Shown here: piece after piece, positions 36,059-44,154 of the stretch
How the letters are laid out: each line of letters begins with the position of its first letter
How positions within the stretch are numbered: the first letter of the stretch is position 1
NCBI RefSeq assembly: GCF_014337215.1
Contig: NZ_CP060635.1
Location: 2,183,501-2,247,500 of the forward strand
DNA: 64,000 bases
From: Wansuia hejianensis
GTDB taxonomy: Bacteria; Bacillota; Clostridia; Lachnospirales; Lachnospiraceae
Direction of reading: 5' to 3'
The notes under the pieces: model-generated
Seen by the model: the letters and a program-made list of their open reading frames with translations, nothing else
Told to the model about the DNA's origin: nothing
Databases searched by the model: none
Translations under genes and position numbers: made by a program

Positions 36059-37270
36059 TCATCCGGAATACCGCAATGCGTCAATCGGCTTCTTTCCCGC
36101 TGCCTGTCTGGCCGGATACCAGCCGAATACGGCACCTATGATCACGGAGAAGCCTGCGGCCACTCCTGCTGTCTGCCAGTTCATCTGAAAGCTCATGGCG
36201 TCTCCTATAACCATTTCTATAATTTGCAGGATCCCCAGAGATGAGCCGATCCCGATCACACAGCCTAGCAGACTGAGTATCAGCGCTTCCATCAGGAACT
36301 GGAACATGATCGAACCTCTGCCCGCCCCAATCGCCTTGCGGATCCCGATTTCCCTGGTCCGTTCCGTCACGGATACCAGCATGATATTCATAATGCCGAT
36401 TCCCCCAACCAGCAGTGAAACCGCCGCTATGCCGCCCAGCATCAGCGCCATGATATTGCTGACATTTTGTGCGGCTTCCATGATATCTGACTGGTTCTGG
36501 ATTGTAAAAGCGTCTTCATCACCCTTCAGCCGATTCAGCATGATTCTTTCCACAGCCTCTTCCGCTCCGTCCATCGATTCTTCTGAAACCGAGGACACAT
36601 AGAACTGCGTTACATCTCTTATGGAATCAGACATACGGCACAGCGTCGTATAGGGGATATAGCCTTCCAGGCTCACAGTTGAAGTGCCGCTCTCTGAACT
36701 GCTGCCCATCGAAAGGCCCGAAGAAGAGCTTTCTTCCTCCAGCACTCCCACCACCAGGAATTTCTTTCCATCCAGTGACAGCGTCTCTCCTTCCGCATCC
36801 GCATGCCCGAAAAACTCCACCGCCGTATCTGACGTTATCACTACTACATAAGAGTGGTTATCCTGATCCGTGTTCTTCAGAAATCTGCCGTACCTGACCG
36901 CAAGATCCATGATCTGCGCATATCCTCCGGTCGTACCTGTCAGCGTCATGGTGCCGCTGGTGTATCCGCTTTTGGCTGTTACGCTGGAAGTGCCTGCAGG
37001 CGCCGCGGCGCCGATTTCCTCATCCGTTAACAACGTCGTAAATTCCGTATATGTGACAGGGTTCTCTTTATCGTCGCTGATGCGCACCGTCAGATAGTTA
37101 GATCCTATGCCGGAAATTTCATCCGCCACTGAGCTGGTAGCTCCCGACGCGATAGAGACCAGAACTACCAGGGCAACTACGCCTATGATTATTCCCAGCA
37201 TAGTGAGAAAGGATCTGAGCTTGTTAGAACGTATGGCATTCCAGGACATTTTCAGGGTTTGTCTGATCAT
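36059..37270 (-). CDS. ABC transporter permease, MacB/FtsX family
   Basis: 403-residue permease with one N-terminal membrane helix (about residues 18-42), a large extracytoplasmic MacB_PCD domain (about 45-265) and three C-terminal helices with the FtsX signature (GGIGIMNIMLVSVTERTREI, then GIRKAIGA). It pairs with the ATPase gene upstream, overlapping it by 4 nt, and with the interrupted adaptor gene. Such three-part exporters in Firmicutes usually extrude peptides or drugs. The substrate is unknown. Confidence 0.93.
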   Translation of the reverse strand: MIRQTLKMSWNAIRSNKLRSFLTMLGIIIGVVALVVLVSIASGATSSVADEISGIGSNYLTVRISDDKENPVTYTEFTTLLTDEEIGAAAPAGTSSVTAKSGYTSGTMTLTGTTGGYAQIMDLAVRYGRFLKNTDQDNHSYVVVITSDTAVEFFGHADAEGETLSLDGKKFLVVGVLEEESSSSGLSMGSSSESGTSTVSLEGYIPYTTLCRMSDSIRDVTQFYVSSVSEESMDGAEEAVERIMLNRLKGDEDAFTIQNQSDIMEAAQNVSNIMALMLGGIAAVSLLVGGIGIMNIMLVSVTERTREIGIRKAIGAGRGSIMFQFLMEALILSLLGCVIGIGSSLGILQIIEMVIGDAMSFQMNWQTAGVAAGFSVIIGAVFGWYPARQAAGKKPIDALRYSG

Positions 37271-37938
37271 TCCGCCATCTCCTTTACCTGTCCGTCATGA
37301 ATTGCAATTTTCCGGCCGGCTTCACCGGCCAGCTGCTGATCGTGGGTGATCAGCACAATCGTGTTTCCCGCATCGTGGAGCGTATGGAACAGATCCATGA
37401 TATCCTCTCCCGTCTTTGAATCCAGATTGCCTGTCGGTTCGTCAGCCAGAAAAAGGGACGGATGGGTCACAAGCGCCCTGGCAATGGCCACTCTCTGCTG
37501 CTGCCCGCCGGACAGCTCCTGCGGCCTGTGATTCATGCGGTGCGTCAGCCGTACCCATTCCAGCGCCTCCTGTACCCGTTCTCTTCGCTCCTGTGTCCTG
37601 ACATTCTGATAGATCAGCGGTAGTTCCACATTCTCCGCCGCCGTAAGCCTGGGCAGGAGGTTAAAGCTCTGGAATATAAACCCTATCTTCCGGTTTCTGA
37701 TCCCGGACAGCTCTTTCTCCGAGTATTCCCCCACCAGAATATCGTCCAGAAGATACTCCCCTTCATCTGCCGTGTCCAGGCATCCGATAATATTCATCAT
37801 CGTAGATTTACCACTGCCTGACGGGCCGACGATGCTGACAAATTCCCCTTGCCTGACTTCCAGATTCGCACGGTTCAGGGCATACAGCTTTTCTTCGCCG
37901 ATCCGGTAAATTTTCGAGACATTTCTTAGTTGTATCAT
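37267..37938 (-). CDS. ABC transporter ATP-binding protein, MacB/LolD type
   Basis: ATPase of the exporter, about 223 residues. Walker A is GPSGSGKST, the signature is LSGGQQQRVAIARAL and Walker B is LFLADEPTGNLD, the typical MacB/LolD form. A GTG at 37947 extends the frame, but ATG 37938 has GAGGTGG five bases upstream. The gene overlaps the permease gene by 4 nt and follows the adaptor reading frame by 11 nt. Confidence 0.94.
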   Translation of the reverse strand: MIQLRNVSKIYRIGEEKLYALNRANLEVRQGEFVSIVGPSGSGKSTMMNIIGCLDTADEGEYLLDDILVGEYSEKELSGIRNRKIGFIFQSFNLLPRLTAAENVELPLIYQNVRTQERRERVQEALEWVRLTHRMNHRPQELSGGQQQRVAIARALVTHPSLFLADEPTGNLDSKTGEDIMDLFHTLHDAGNTIVLITHDQQLAGEAGRKIAIHDGQVKEMAE

Positions 37939-37949
37939 ACCGGCCACCT

Positions 37950-38468
37950 CTACTTTCCGAAAGGCATTCCCTGCCCGCCCGCCATGATGTCCGGCATGTC
38001 GTCCGGCATGTCGCCTCCAAAGCCGCCCCCGCCGAAATCACCTTCTCCCGGCATCTGGCTGAAATCGAAACTGCCTATATTTCCGGACCCTGAATCTGTA
38101 TTGCCGCTTTTTTGATAATATACCGTATCTCCTGCATCCAGCCCTTCCGTAATTTCTACGATATCGCCGTCAGACAGACCGGTAGTCACAGTCTTTTCAC
38201 CGCTGAGATTCCCTTCGTCATCTTTTTCCGTATAGACAAAAGTTTCATTCCCCCGTTCCTGCAGCGCATTGACCGGTATTGTCACAACATTCTCTTTTTT
38301 CTCAATGACAATTGTCGCCGAAGCGTTCATCCCTTCTTTCATCAGCTCATCCTTTGGAATCGTGATTTCCACGGTGTATTTTGCCACTCCACCGCTGGCG
38401 CTGGCACTGGCGCCCACTTTTGTCACTGTTCCTGCAAAGCTCTTTCCTTCTATGGCATCCAGCGTCAC
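37950..38468 (-). CDS. C-terminal fragment of MacA/HlyD-type adaptor (downstream of in-frame amber codon)
   Basis: 172-codon frame encoding the last beta-barrel and membrane-proximal parts of an efflux adaptor (TLDAIEGKSFAGTVTKVGA, then ITIPKDELMKEGMNASATI), ending in a Gly/Asp/Met-rich tail. It is in the same frame as the 38478-40334 gene and is separated from it only by a TAG at 38480-38478. A GTG at 38468 is preceded at good spacing by AGGAGG, part of which is the stop codon itself, so separate translation is possible. It may be a reinitiated second subunit or the dead end of a disrupted gene. Confidence 0.7.
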   Translation of the reverse strand: MTLDAIEGKSFAGTVTKVGASASASGGVAKYTVEITIPKDELMKEGMNASATIVIEKKENVVTIPVNALQERGNETFVYTEKDDEGNLSGEKTVTTGLSDGDIVEITEGLDAGDTVYYQKSGNTDSGSGNIGSFDFSQMPGEGDFGGGGFGGDMPDDMPDIMAGGQGMPFGK

Positions 38469-38477
38469 TTCTGCCTC

Positions 38478-40334
38478 CTAGTCTTCTGATATCGAATTTA
38501 TATCCAGCTCATCCACGTTTACTGATAATATCATTTCATCGCCGGACGCTATCGTAAAAGCTGTGATATCGGTGCTATCATCTGAAGAGCCGGACCCGCT
38601 GCCCGAAACAGTACCGCTCCCGCCGGATTCTGTTGCAGATGACGCCTCGCCTTGCACCGCCGCCCCTGTATTGTAAGTGTTAACAGCGTTCATATTTACA
38701 GCACCGGCGTCGCCGGAAACGCTGCCATTGCCGGAACTTCCTTTTTCCGATGACTGCTCTGTACCTGAACCGCCCTGCTGACTCTGATGATCCCCTGAAT
38801 CTTCAGGCGTCTGCTGCTCCGTCTCTGTCTCCGGAAACGAAATCCGGAAACTCAGGCTGTTTTTGTCTTCAGATACAGTAATGCCCGAAATAACGCCAAT
38901 CTCCACCGACAGAATGCTGTCCGCCCCGAAATAATACCCCTCGCCGGCAGTCAGTTCAATCTCTGCCGTATACACTGTAGCAGCCTGAAATTCCGTATCG
39001 TCCGGGGACCAGACAACCGTTCCGCTGTAACTGCCGTCTTCCGCCTGTATGCCGGCCACAGGCGTCTTCCCTTTTTCCGGCGCGGGTAGCGCAAGTATGT
39101 CTGCCGTGCCCGTTCCCGCACTTTTCACTGCCAGCCTGAGCTGAGTGCCTGCATCCTCCTCTCCCGGCTGCGGAAGCTCTGTGCCGGAAACGGATGTCAG
39201 CCGTGCCGTGCCAGCCTGGGCACTTCCGGTATATGATGACGCAAATGACGCGACTACAGCCTGGGAAGACCCACTCTGGCTTCCGGAAATACCGCTTCCG
39301 GAAATGTTGACACTGCTGACCGTCCCGTCGACTGCTGCTGTTATGGTACATGTCTTCGAGATCGTCAGCAGCTCCTGGAGAGTTGCAACAAGCGCTTCAC
39401 GTTCTGCTGAAAGCTCTCTTCCCTTCACGGTCCGTGCATCGCTTTCCAGAACCATCAGCGTATCCCCGGCTTCCACCTCTTCATTTTCTGACACGCTGAT
39501 CTCTGAAATCGTGCCCCCCGTCACAGTCACATCTATTTTCTGGTGAATATAAGTCAAACCGCTTCCAAGAACGGCGCCGTCCGATGCCGTCACCGTCACG
39601 GTTTCATTGTCACCGGCTCCCTCATCCGAAAATACAGTCACACAGCTCTGTCCGCTGACGCTTTCTACCGTGCCGTTCCATGTTGTCCCGTCAGCCTGGG
39701 ACACCGTTACCGCATCCCCTTTTGCCGCACCGGCTCCATTATCCGTCGTCACAGCCATCTTGCCGTCTGCTGACAGCGCCATAATGGCACCATTCCCGAC
39801 CATGCAGTCACCTGCGTCTGCTCCTGCGCTTCCATATATCACCTTTACTCTTCCCGAGACACCGGCCGTCACGGTAACTTCTGCAGTGGACTCTAAATTT
39901 TCCTGTATCTGTTCATCCAACTCTGAAATAGCCGACTGGACTTCTTCCATCGCGCCCAGCACCGAAGCCTCGCTGACCGTCGCCAGCGCGTCACCGGCGC
40001 TCACCTGATCCCCGCTTTCAACCAGCACATCTTCAATAACAAGGCCTGAGGGAATGTTCAGGGCCGAAGCCCCGCCCGCCTCCAGATTGCCGGTTCCCAC
40101 AACCGTATTAGAAATATCTCCGGCCTCAGCCGCCACCTCATTAACCGTAATACCCAATGCCACCGCCGCTTTCCCGCTGCGGCCTGTCAGCACAATAAAA
40201 ATGCCCGCGACGGCAGCCGCCCCCAGTGCTGTTGCCGCAATCATTACTTTTTTCTTTTTCGCATGCCGCTTCCGGCCGGACGGAACTGCGGCTGTCTCCT
40301 TCTGCTCCTTCTTGATCTGCCCTTTTTTCCTCAT
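38478..40334 (-). CDS. MacA/HlyD-type efflux adaptor, N-terminal 618 residues, ended by an amber codon
   Basis: Membrane-anchored adaptor that would link the ABC exporter to the cell exterior. A cationic N-terminus and one membrane helix (about residues 28-52) precede lipoyl-like segments (VIEDVLVESGDQVSAGDALA, later VSENEEVEAGDTLMVLE) and a long Ser/Gly-rich insert. It stops at TAG 38480-38478 in the middle of a conserved stretch (SVNVDELDINSISED, then EAEVTLDAIEG). Relatives usually have GQ before EAEV, so a CAG-to-TAG change is likely. ATG 40334 with AGGAGG upstream is the start; the frame runs open to 40526. Confidence 0.75.
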   Translation of the reverse strand: MRKKGQIKKEQKETAAVPSGRKRHAKKKKVMIAATALGAAAVAGIFIVLTGRSGKAAVALGITVNEVAAEAGDISNTVVGTGNLEAGGASALNIPSGLVIEDVLVESGDQVSAGDALATVSEASVLGAMEEVQSAISELDEQIQENLESTAEVTVTAGVSGRVKVIYGSAGADAGDCMVGNGAIMALSADGKMAVTTDNGAGAAKGDAVTVSQADGTTWNGTVESVSGQSCVTVFSDEGAGDNETVTVTASDGAVLGSGLTYIHQKIDVTVTGGTISEISVSENEEVEAGDTLMVLESDARTVKGRELSAEREALVATLQELLTISKTCTITAAVDGTVSSVNISGSGISGSQSGSSQAVVASFASSYTGSAQAGTARLTSVSGTELPQPGEEDAGTQLRLAVKSAGTGTADILALPAPEKGKTPVAGIQAEDGSYSGTVVWSPDDTEFQAATVYTAEIELTAGEGYYFGADSILSVEIGVISGITVSEDKNSLSFRISFPETETEQQTPEDSGDHQSQQGGSGTEQSSEKGSSGNGSVSGDAGAVNMNAVNTYNTGAAVQGEASSATESGGSGTVSGSGSGSSDDSTDITAFTIASGDEMILSVNVDELDINSISED

Positions 40335-40456
40335 GAAGATTCCTCCTGAATTTCTGATTCTGCCCAGCGCCCGCCTGGGGCACTGTTTATATTGTAGATA
40401 AGAAACCTTAAATGAACCTAAAAAAGGACCTGAATCCTGTGAAAAAAGTGTGAAGC

Positions 40457-40498
40457 GAAAAAAAGCAGGCCCGCGGCGCCTTTGCCGCTGACCTGCTT
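40457..40498 (-). terminator. Terminator of the J-domain gene cluster
   Basis: Minus strand AAGCAGG ... CCTGCTT with an inner CGGC / GCCG stem, followed by a T7 run. It separates the dnaJ-like cluster from the ABC exporter operon. Confidence 0.8.
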
Positions 40499-40615
40499 CT
40501 TCAATAGGGGAGGATAAGTATTTCACTCATCTTTCGTATCTCATTGGAGGGGTTCCAATGAACATTTATAGTATTACCGCCCCGCCCCGCTTTATTCAGT
40601 TTTATTTAATATTTT

Positions 40616-41257
40616 TTAGAAACAGCATACTCTGCCGTATGGACAGCAGCAGCTGCACAGCGCGTTAATCGCACAGCAGGAGCAGCAGACCTTGCTCATG
40701 CTGCCCTGGCCGCAATCGCCCGCACCGTAACCGCCTCCCATGTTGGAATACCATTCACTGTTCCCGGATAGCTGCTGAAGCAGCCTCTGGAACTGCAGAT
40801 TCTCCGGTTCCAGATTGACGGCCATCTGCGCATCCTCCAGAGCGTTCACATTATTGCCCAGCCCTGCATTGGCAATTGCATGCAGATAATACCAGGTGCC
40901 GTTCCTGTTGGAAATATTGTTCAGCACACTCATAGCTTCCATGTAATGGCCATTATTAATGTAATTGGCCGCAGCCTGCATCTCTGCGTCATTGCCGTAG
41001 CCTCCGCCGGCCTGACCGCCATACCCGTAGCTGCCGCTTCCATAGGCGCCGGAAGAAGAAGTACCATGTTCTTTTTCATCCATGATCTGCTTATACGCCT
41101 GTTGTATCTGTTTAAATTTTTCTTCAGCCTGAGCCTTATTGGGGTTATTAATGTTGGCATCTGGATGATATTTCCGGCTCAGAGTCCGGTAGGCTTTTTT
41201 TATTTCGTCTGTACTGGCATCTCTCGATACGCCCAGTACCTCATATGGGTCCTGCAT
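40616..41257 (-). CDS. J-domain protein with Cys-rich C-terminus
   Basis: 213 residues. The N-terminal J domain (about 1-65: DPYEVLGVSRDAS, then HPD in RKYHPDAN) should stimulate an Hsp70. A Gly/Tyr/Ser linker leads to a helical repeat-like region (about 95-165). The last 30 residues hold nine cysteines, several adjacent (CCSCC, CSCCC). It is not a full DnaJ, since the zinc-finger and substrate domains are absent. It is 3 nt from the DUF5685 gene, and with the zinc-ribbon gene it forms a small operon. The Cys tail may bind metal or be lipidated; this is inference. Confidence 0.88.
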   Translation of the reverse strand: MQDPYEVLGVSRDASTDEIKKAYRTLSRKYHPDANINNPNKAQAEEKFKQIQQAYKQIMDEKEHGTSSSGAYGSGSYGYGGQAGGGYGNDAEMQAAANYINNGHYMEAMSVLNNISNRNGTWYYLHAIANAGLGNNVNALEDAQMAVNLEPENLQFQRLLQQLSGNSEWYSNMGGGYGAGDCGQGSMSKVCCSCCAINALCSCCCPYGRVCCF

Positions 41258-41260
41258 TCG

Positions 41261-42103
41261 TTATTTATTCTCCTCATGCTTGCTTTCTTTTTCTGCTCTC
41301 AGCATTTTATATTTCGTCCAAATACCAGCATACAATATATTTCTTAAAATGTCCACATTTTCCAGAACAGGAAGCTTCTCAAAAGCCTTGGAAGCCGACG
41401 CCGCCATCATCGTAAGTATCTGCAGCGCATTCTCTTCGTAGTCAGGACGTCCCATGATCGGCAGAAACGGATTATAATTTCCCGTCCTCCGGTCCTTTTG
41501 CAGATCTTCATAGGCATCCATCAGGTAAATGAACTTTCCCAGATAAAAACCCACCTTCCTCAGATCGCTGCTCCATATATCTTCCTGGTATACAAAAATT
41601 TCTTCCATCAACTGCCCCGTCAGCCCGGCCGCCAGATCAATATCCTCCACGCGTTCCTCTTCCGCCCTGTGAAGTTCTTTTAAATAGCGGCGGATCGCTC
41701 TGACCTGCCGCGGATAGCGCGACGCAGTCTTCAGATAAGACCTCCTCAGCAGCCGGGCCGCACCCAGGCTTCCCCGCTTCTTTTCATCCTGCCAGTCGTC
41801 CATCAGGTTGTGGTAAACCAGCAGAATATTCATATCCGCCGCATAACTGGTATAACGGTTCCTTGTGCAAGGTCGCTTCTGCATGGGGTGCAGAACACAA
41901 AAATGCCGCTCCTGACTGCTCTTCTCCTCATAGAGCCCCGTGAGAAGAATCGCCAGAAAAGTCATATCATACGTGAGCGTCATCCTGGCCAGCTCTCCGC
42001 ACGACTGCTTCAGATCCCGGCAGATCCCGCAGTAATAAGAATGGTACCGTTCAAAATCCTTAACCTTTAATTCTTCCTTATTAACTGTAATATATCCGAA
42101 CAT
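41261..42103 (-). CDS. DUF5685-like protein
   Basis: 280-residue conserved protein of unknown function, mostly helical and rich in Tyr and Arg. It begins MFGYITVNKEELKVKDF, with Cys pairs in YYCGICRDLKQSC and later single Cys in FCVLHP and RPCTRNRY, which could bind a metal. DDWQDEKK and DAYEDLQKDRR are Asp-rich, faintly like isoprenoid synthase motifs, but I would not claim that activity. It is co-transcribed with the J-domain gene downstream and the zinc-ribbon membrane gene upstream. Confidence 0.8.
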   Translation of the reverse strand: MFGYITVNKEELKVKDFERYHSYYCGICRDLKQSCGELARMTLTYDMTFLAILLTGLYEEKSSQERHFCVLHPMQKRPCTRNRYTSYAADMNILLVYHNLMDDWQDEKKRGSLGAARLLRRSYLKTASRYPRQVRAIRRYLKELHRAEEERVEDIDLAAGLTGQLMEEIFVYQEDIWSSDLRKVGFYLGKFIYLMDAYEDLQKDRRTGNYNPFLPIMGRPDYEENALQILTMMAASASKAFEKLPVLENVDILRNILYAGIWTKYKMLRAEKESKHEENK

Positions 42104-42113
42104 TCATTCTCCC

Positions 42114-42515
42114 TCAGGTACGTTTAACAAAATCTGTATGGCACTGGGGACAATGTATGGAAATATTCCCCTTCCCCTTCGGCACACGAAGCAGCTTTTT
42201 ACAATTAGGACATTTGAAATAGCAGTGGTCCTTATCCTTAAAGGCCCGGGATTTGCCTCGGAAAAATCCGAAAAACCGTTCCTTAACTTCCAGAAACTTC
42301 TGATTCTCCTCCCACCGCTTTGTCTGATTCCTGGAAAGCATCCTGAAATACCCCCACACCAGTAGCAAAACAGCCAGAGTAGACAAAATCAAAGTCGCCA
42401 CAAAAAAGGATACCACAATCAGCCCCAGAGACAGAAACATCGAAAACCTGCCCAGCTCATCAATTCCGTAACGTCCCTCCATAAAGTTTTGAAACTTATC
42501 CCTTAATTTATTCAT
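42114..42515 (-). CDS. Small membrane protein with C-terminal zinc ribbon
   Basis: 133 residues. A short N-terminal amphipathic stretch (NKLRDKFQNFMEGRYG) is followed by one long hydrophobic segment or hairpin (about 24-58), a basic linker and a zinc ribbon with CPNCKK and CPQCH pairs 17 residues apart. Similar small proteins are common in Lachnospiraceae, but I know no function. It is the first gene of the cluster with the DUF5685-like and J-domain genes. Confidence 0.78.
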   Translation of the reverse strand: MNKLRDKFQNFMEGRYGIDELGRFSMFLSLGLIVVSFFVATLILSTLAVLLLVWGYFRMLSRNQTKRWEENQKFLEVKERFFGFFRGKSRAFKDKDHCYFKCPNCKKLLRVPKGKGNISIHCPQCHTDFVKRT

Positions 42516-42599
42516 TCAAACCTGACCCTTTCCAAAATACTAATGATAATACTGTATCGCTTTTTGGGGATAAAAGCAATTCATCCTTCATTAATTTTT

Positions 42600-42939
42600 T
42601 ATAAAATTATGGTTTTGTGGCGAGGGGGGATGGATACCCGGACGAAAAGCAGCAGGAGACCTTCAGCGGTTGCGGCCTGTTGGGCAGACCTCTGCAGGTC
42701 TCCTGCTGCTTTTCTGGTTGTTCCAGACGGTACAATGGCTCTCTCCAGAGGTGGAAACCCCGATGGTCTCAGGCGATAGAAATTAGTATTCAATAAAACA
42801 ATACTGGCGCCAATCGGCCAGTAATTGCTGGCTGAAACCATACCGATGACACTTTAGGAGAACCTGGGTGAAGCGTTTTAGATCACCAGAAAGACTGGGT
42901 ATCCAAACGCTCCCCCCTCACCGCCCATTTGGAATCAAA
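42600..42939 (-). ncRNA. Candidate structured non-coding RNA, unknown class
   Basis: This 550-nt gap holds no convincing ORF but has dense pairing. The two ends can form a closing stem: on the plus strand GGCG, AGGGGGGA and GGATACCC (42619-42639) pair with GGGTATCC (42897-42904), TCCCCCCT (42911-42918) and CGCC (42922-42925). Inside lie a 10-bp helix (42763-42772 with 42832-42841) enclosing small hairpins, and a hairpin of at least 13 bp (GCAGCAGGAGACC, about 42649-42715). A good minus-strand promoter lies just upstream. It matches none of the RNase P, tmRNA, SRP or 6S motifs I know. The 3' end and strand are inferred. Confidence 0.45.
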
Positions 42940-42945
42940 ACTGAA

Positions 42946-42973
42946 ATTTTAGAACCTGAAACTGTTTTGTCAA
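42946..42973 (-). promoter_or_regulatory. Promoter upstream of the candidate RNA
   Basis: Minus strand TTGACA (42973-42968), 16-bp spacer, TAAAAT (42951-42946). The predicted start near 42939 is just before the closing stem of the candidate RNA. No coding gene follows within 420 nt, which supports a non-coding transcript. Confidence 0.6.
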
Positions 42974-43068
42974 GGACTAAAACTTTATAAAATTTCTGCC
43001 CTCTGCGCATATCCGGCCCTCAGAGTGAGAATTCTTAAACTAGAACATTTTCTAGGAGGATTCTGGTT

Positions 43069-43851
43069 ATGGCGTTTAATAAAGTTGAAATATGCGGGAT
43101 AAACACATCCAAGCTTCCGGTACTGACCAATGAAGAAAAGGAGCAGCTCTTTCAGCGAATCAAGCAGGGAGACAGCAAAGCCCGTGAGACCTATATTAAA
43201 GGAAATCTGCGCCTGGTGCTGAGTGTCATCAAGCGCTTTTCCAACAGCAACGAAAATGCGGATGACCTGTTTCAGATCGGATGTATCGGATTAATGAAAG
43301 CAATTGACAATTTCGATACCTCCCTGGGGGTGAAGTTCAGTACTTATGCCGTCCCCATGATCATCGGGGAAATCCGGCGGTACCTGAGGGACAATAATTC
43401 TATCAGGGTCTCCCGTTCCCTGCGGGACACGGCCTACAAGGCAATCTATGCCCGTGAAACTTATGTAAAAAAGAACCTTCGTGAACCCACCATCATGGAA
43501 ATTGCAGAGGAAATTGGCATTGATAAAGAAGATATCGTCTATGCGCTGGACGCGATCCAAAGCCCCATGAGCCTGTTTGAACCAGTGTACACAGAAGGCG
43601 GGGATACCCTTTATGTTATGGACCAGATCAGCGATAAGAAAAATAAGGAAGAAAACTGGGTGCAGGATCTGGCCCTGCAGGATGCGATCGCCCGGCTGAA
43701 TCCAAGAGAAAAGCATATCATAGAGCTCCGCTTTTTTGAAGGAAGAACACAGATGGAAGTAGCCGCAGAGATTGGGATCTCTCAGGCTCAGGTCAGCAGG
43801 CTGGAGAAAAACGCACTGAAGGCCATGCGGAATTATCTCGCCGAAGAATAA
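43069..43851 (+). CDS. sigG: RNA polymerase sporulation sigma factor SigG
   Basis: Late forespore sigma factor, 260 residues. The N-terminus VEICGINTSKLPVLTNEEK is characteristic of sigma-G. Region 2 has NLRLVLSVIKRF and FQIGCIGLMKAIDNFD, region 3 follows, and region 4 has LNPREKHIIELRFFEGRTQM with a helix-turn-helix (GISQAQVSRLEK). AGGAGG precedes the ATG. In many Clostridia sigG is near sigE and spoIIGA; here they are about 6 kb apart with transport genes between. Confidence 0.95.
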   Translation: MAFNKVEICGINTSKLPVLTNEEKEQLFQRIKQGDSKARETYIKGNLRLVLSVIKRFSNSNENADDLFQIGCIGLMKAIDNFDTSLGVKFSTYAVPMIIGEIRRYLRDNNSIRVSRSLRDTAYKAIYARETYVKKNLREPTIMEIAEEIGIDKEDIVYALDAIQSPMSLFEPVYTEGGDTLYVMDQISDKKNKEENWVQDLALQDAIARLNPREKHIIELRFFEGRTQMEVAAEIGISQAQVSRLEKNALKAMRNYLAEE

Positions 43852-43964
43852 AGGGACTATAAGGCAGGCGCCGCAGCACCGCATGAACTGTTCCGGGCAC
43901 CTGGCTCTTCTGCAGCTTCTCCGGATGGCGCAGATTCTGAAGCAGCTCTGACAGCCACTTTCCC

Positions 43965-44154
43965 TTAGTGACCAGCGCCCTCCTCCATCTCCGTCAGCGG
44001 GATTCTGTCCACCATCAGCCTAGGCTGTACGGAAGCCAGGCTGTCAAAGCCCAGCATAGAGGGCTTTTTCTCTCCCAGTTTCACCGACAGGGAAACGGAG
44101 GACAGTTTCGATAAGACATTCCCACATGCAGACGGCGGGAGCCACGCATACGTG
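43965..44154 (-). pseudogene. Possible gene remnant between amt and sigG
   Basis: In this 303-nt gap one minus-strand frame reads like protein without a start codon: LSSVSLSVKLGEKKP, then FDSLASVQPRLMVDRIPLTE, ending at TAA 43967-43965. In the next frame a further protein-like run follows (GKWLSELLQNLRHPEKLQ). The pattern fits a frameshifted, decaying gene, but no family is recognised and chance is possible. Confidence 0.3.

Noticed and set aside
38478..38480. Pyrrolysine or other recoding of the amber codon in the adaptor gene
   Set aside because: No pyl genes or recoding signals are visible, and the created Shine-Dalgarno and likely CAG ancestor give a simpler explanation.
42600..42940. 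RNase P RNA, tmRNA, SRP RNA or 6S RNA
   Set aside because: I looked for the GAAAGTCC core of RNase P, a CCA-ended tRNA-like part and tag frame of tmRNA, the GGAAGCAGC region of SRP RNA, and a rod-like 6S fold; none is present.
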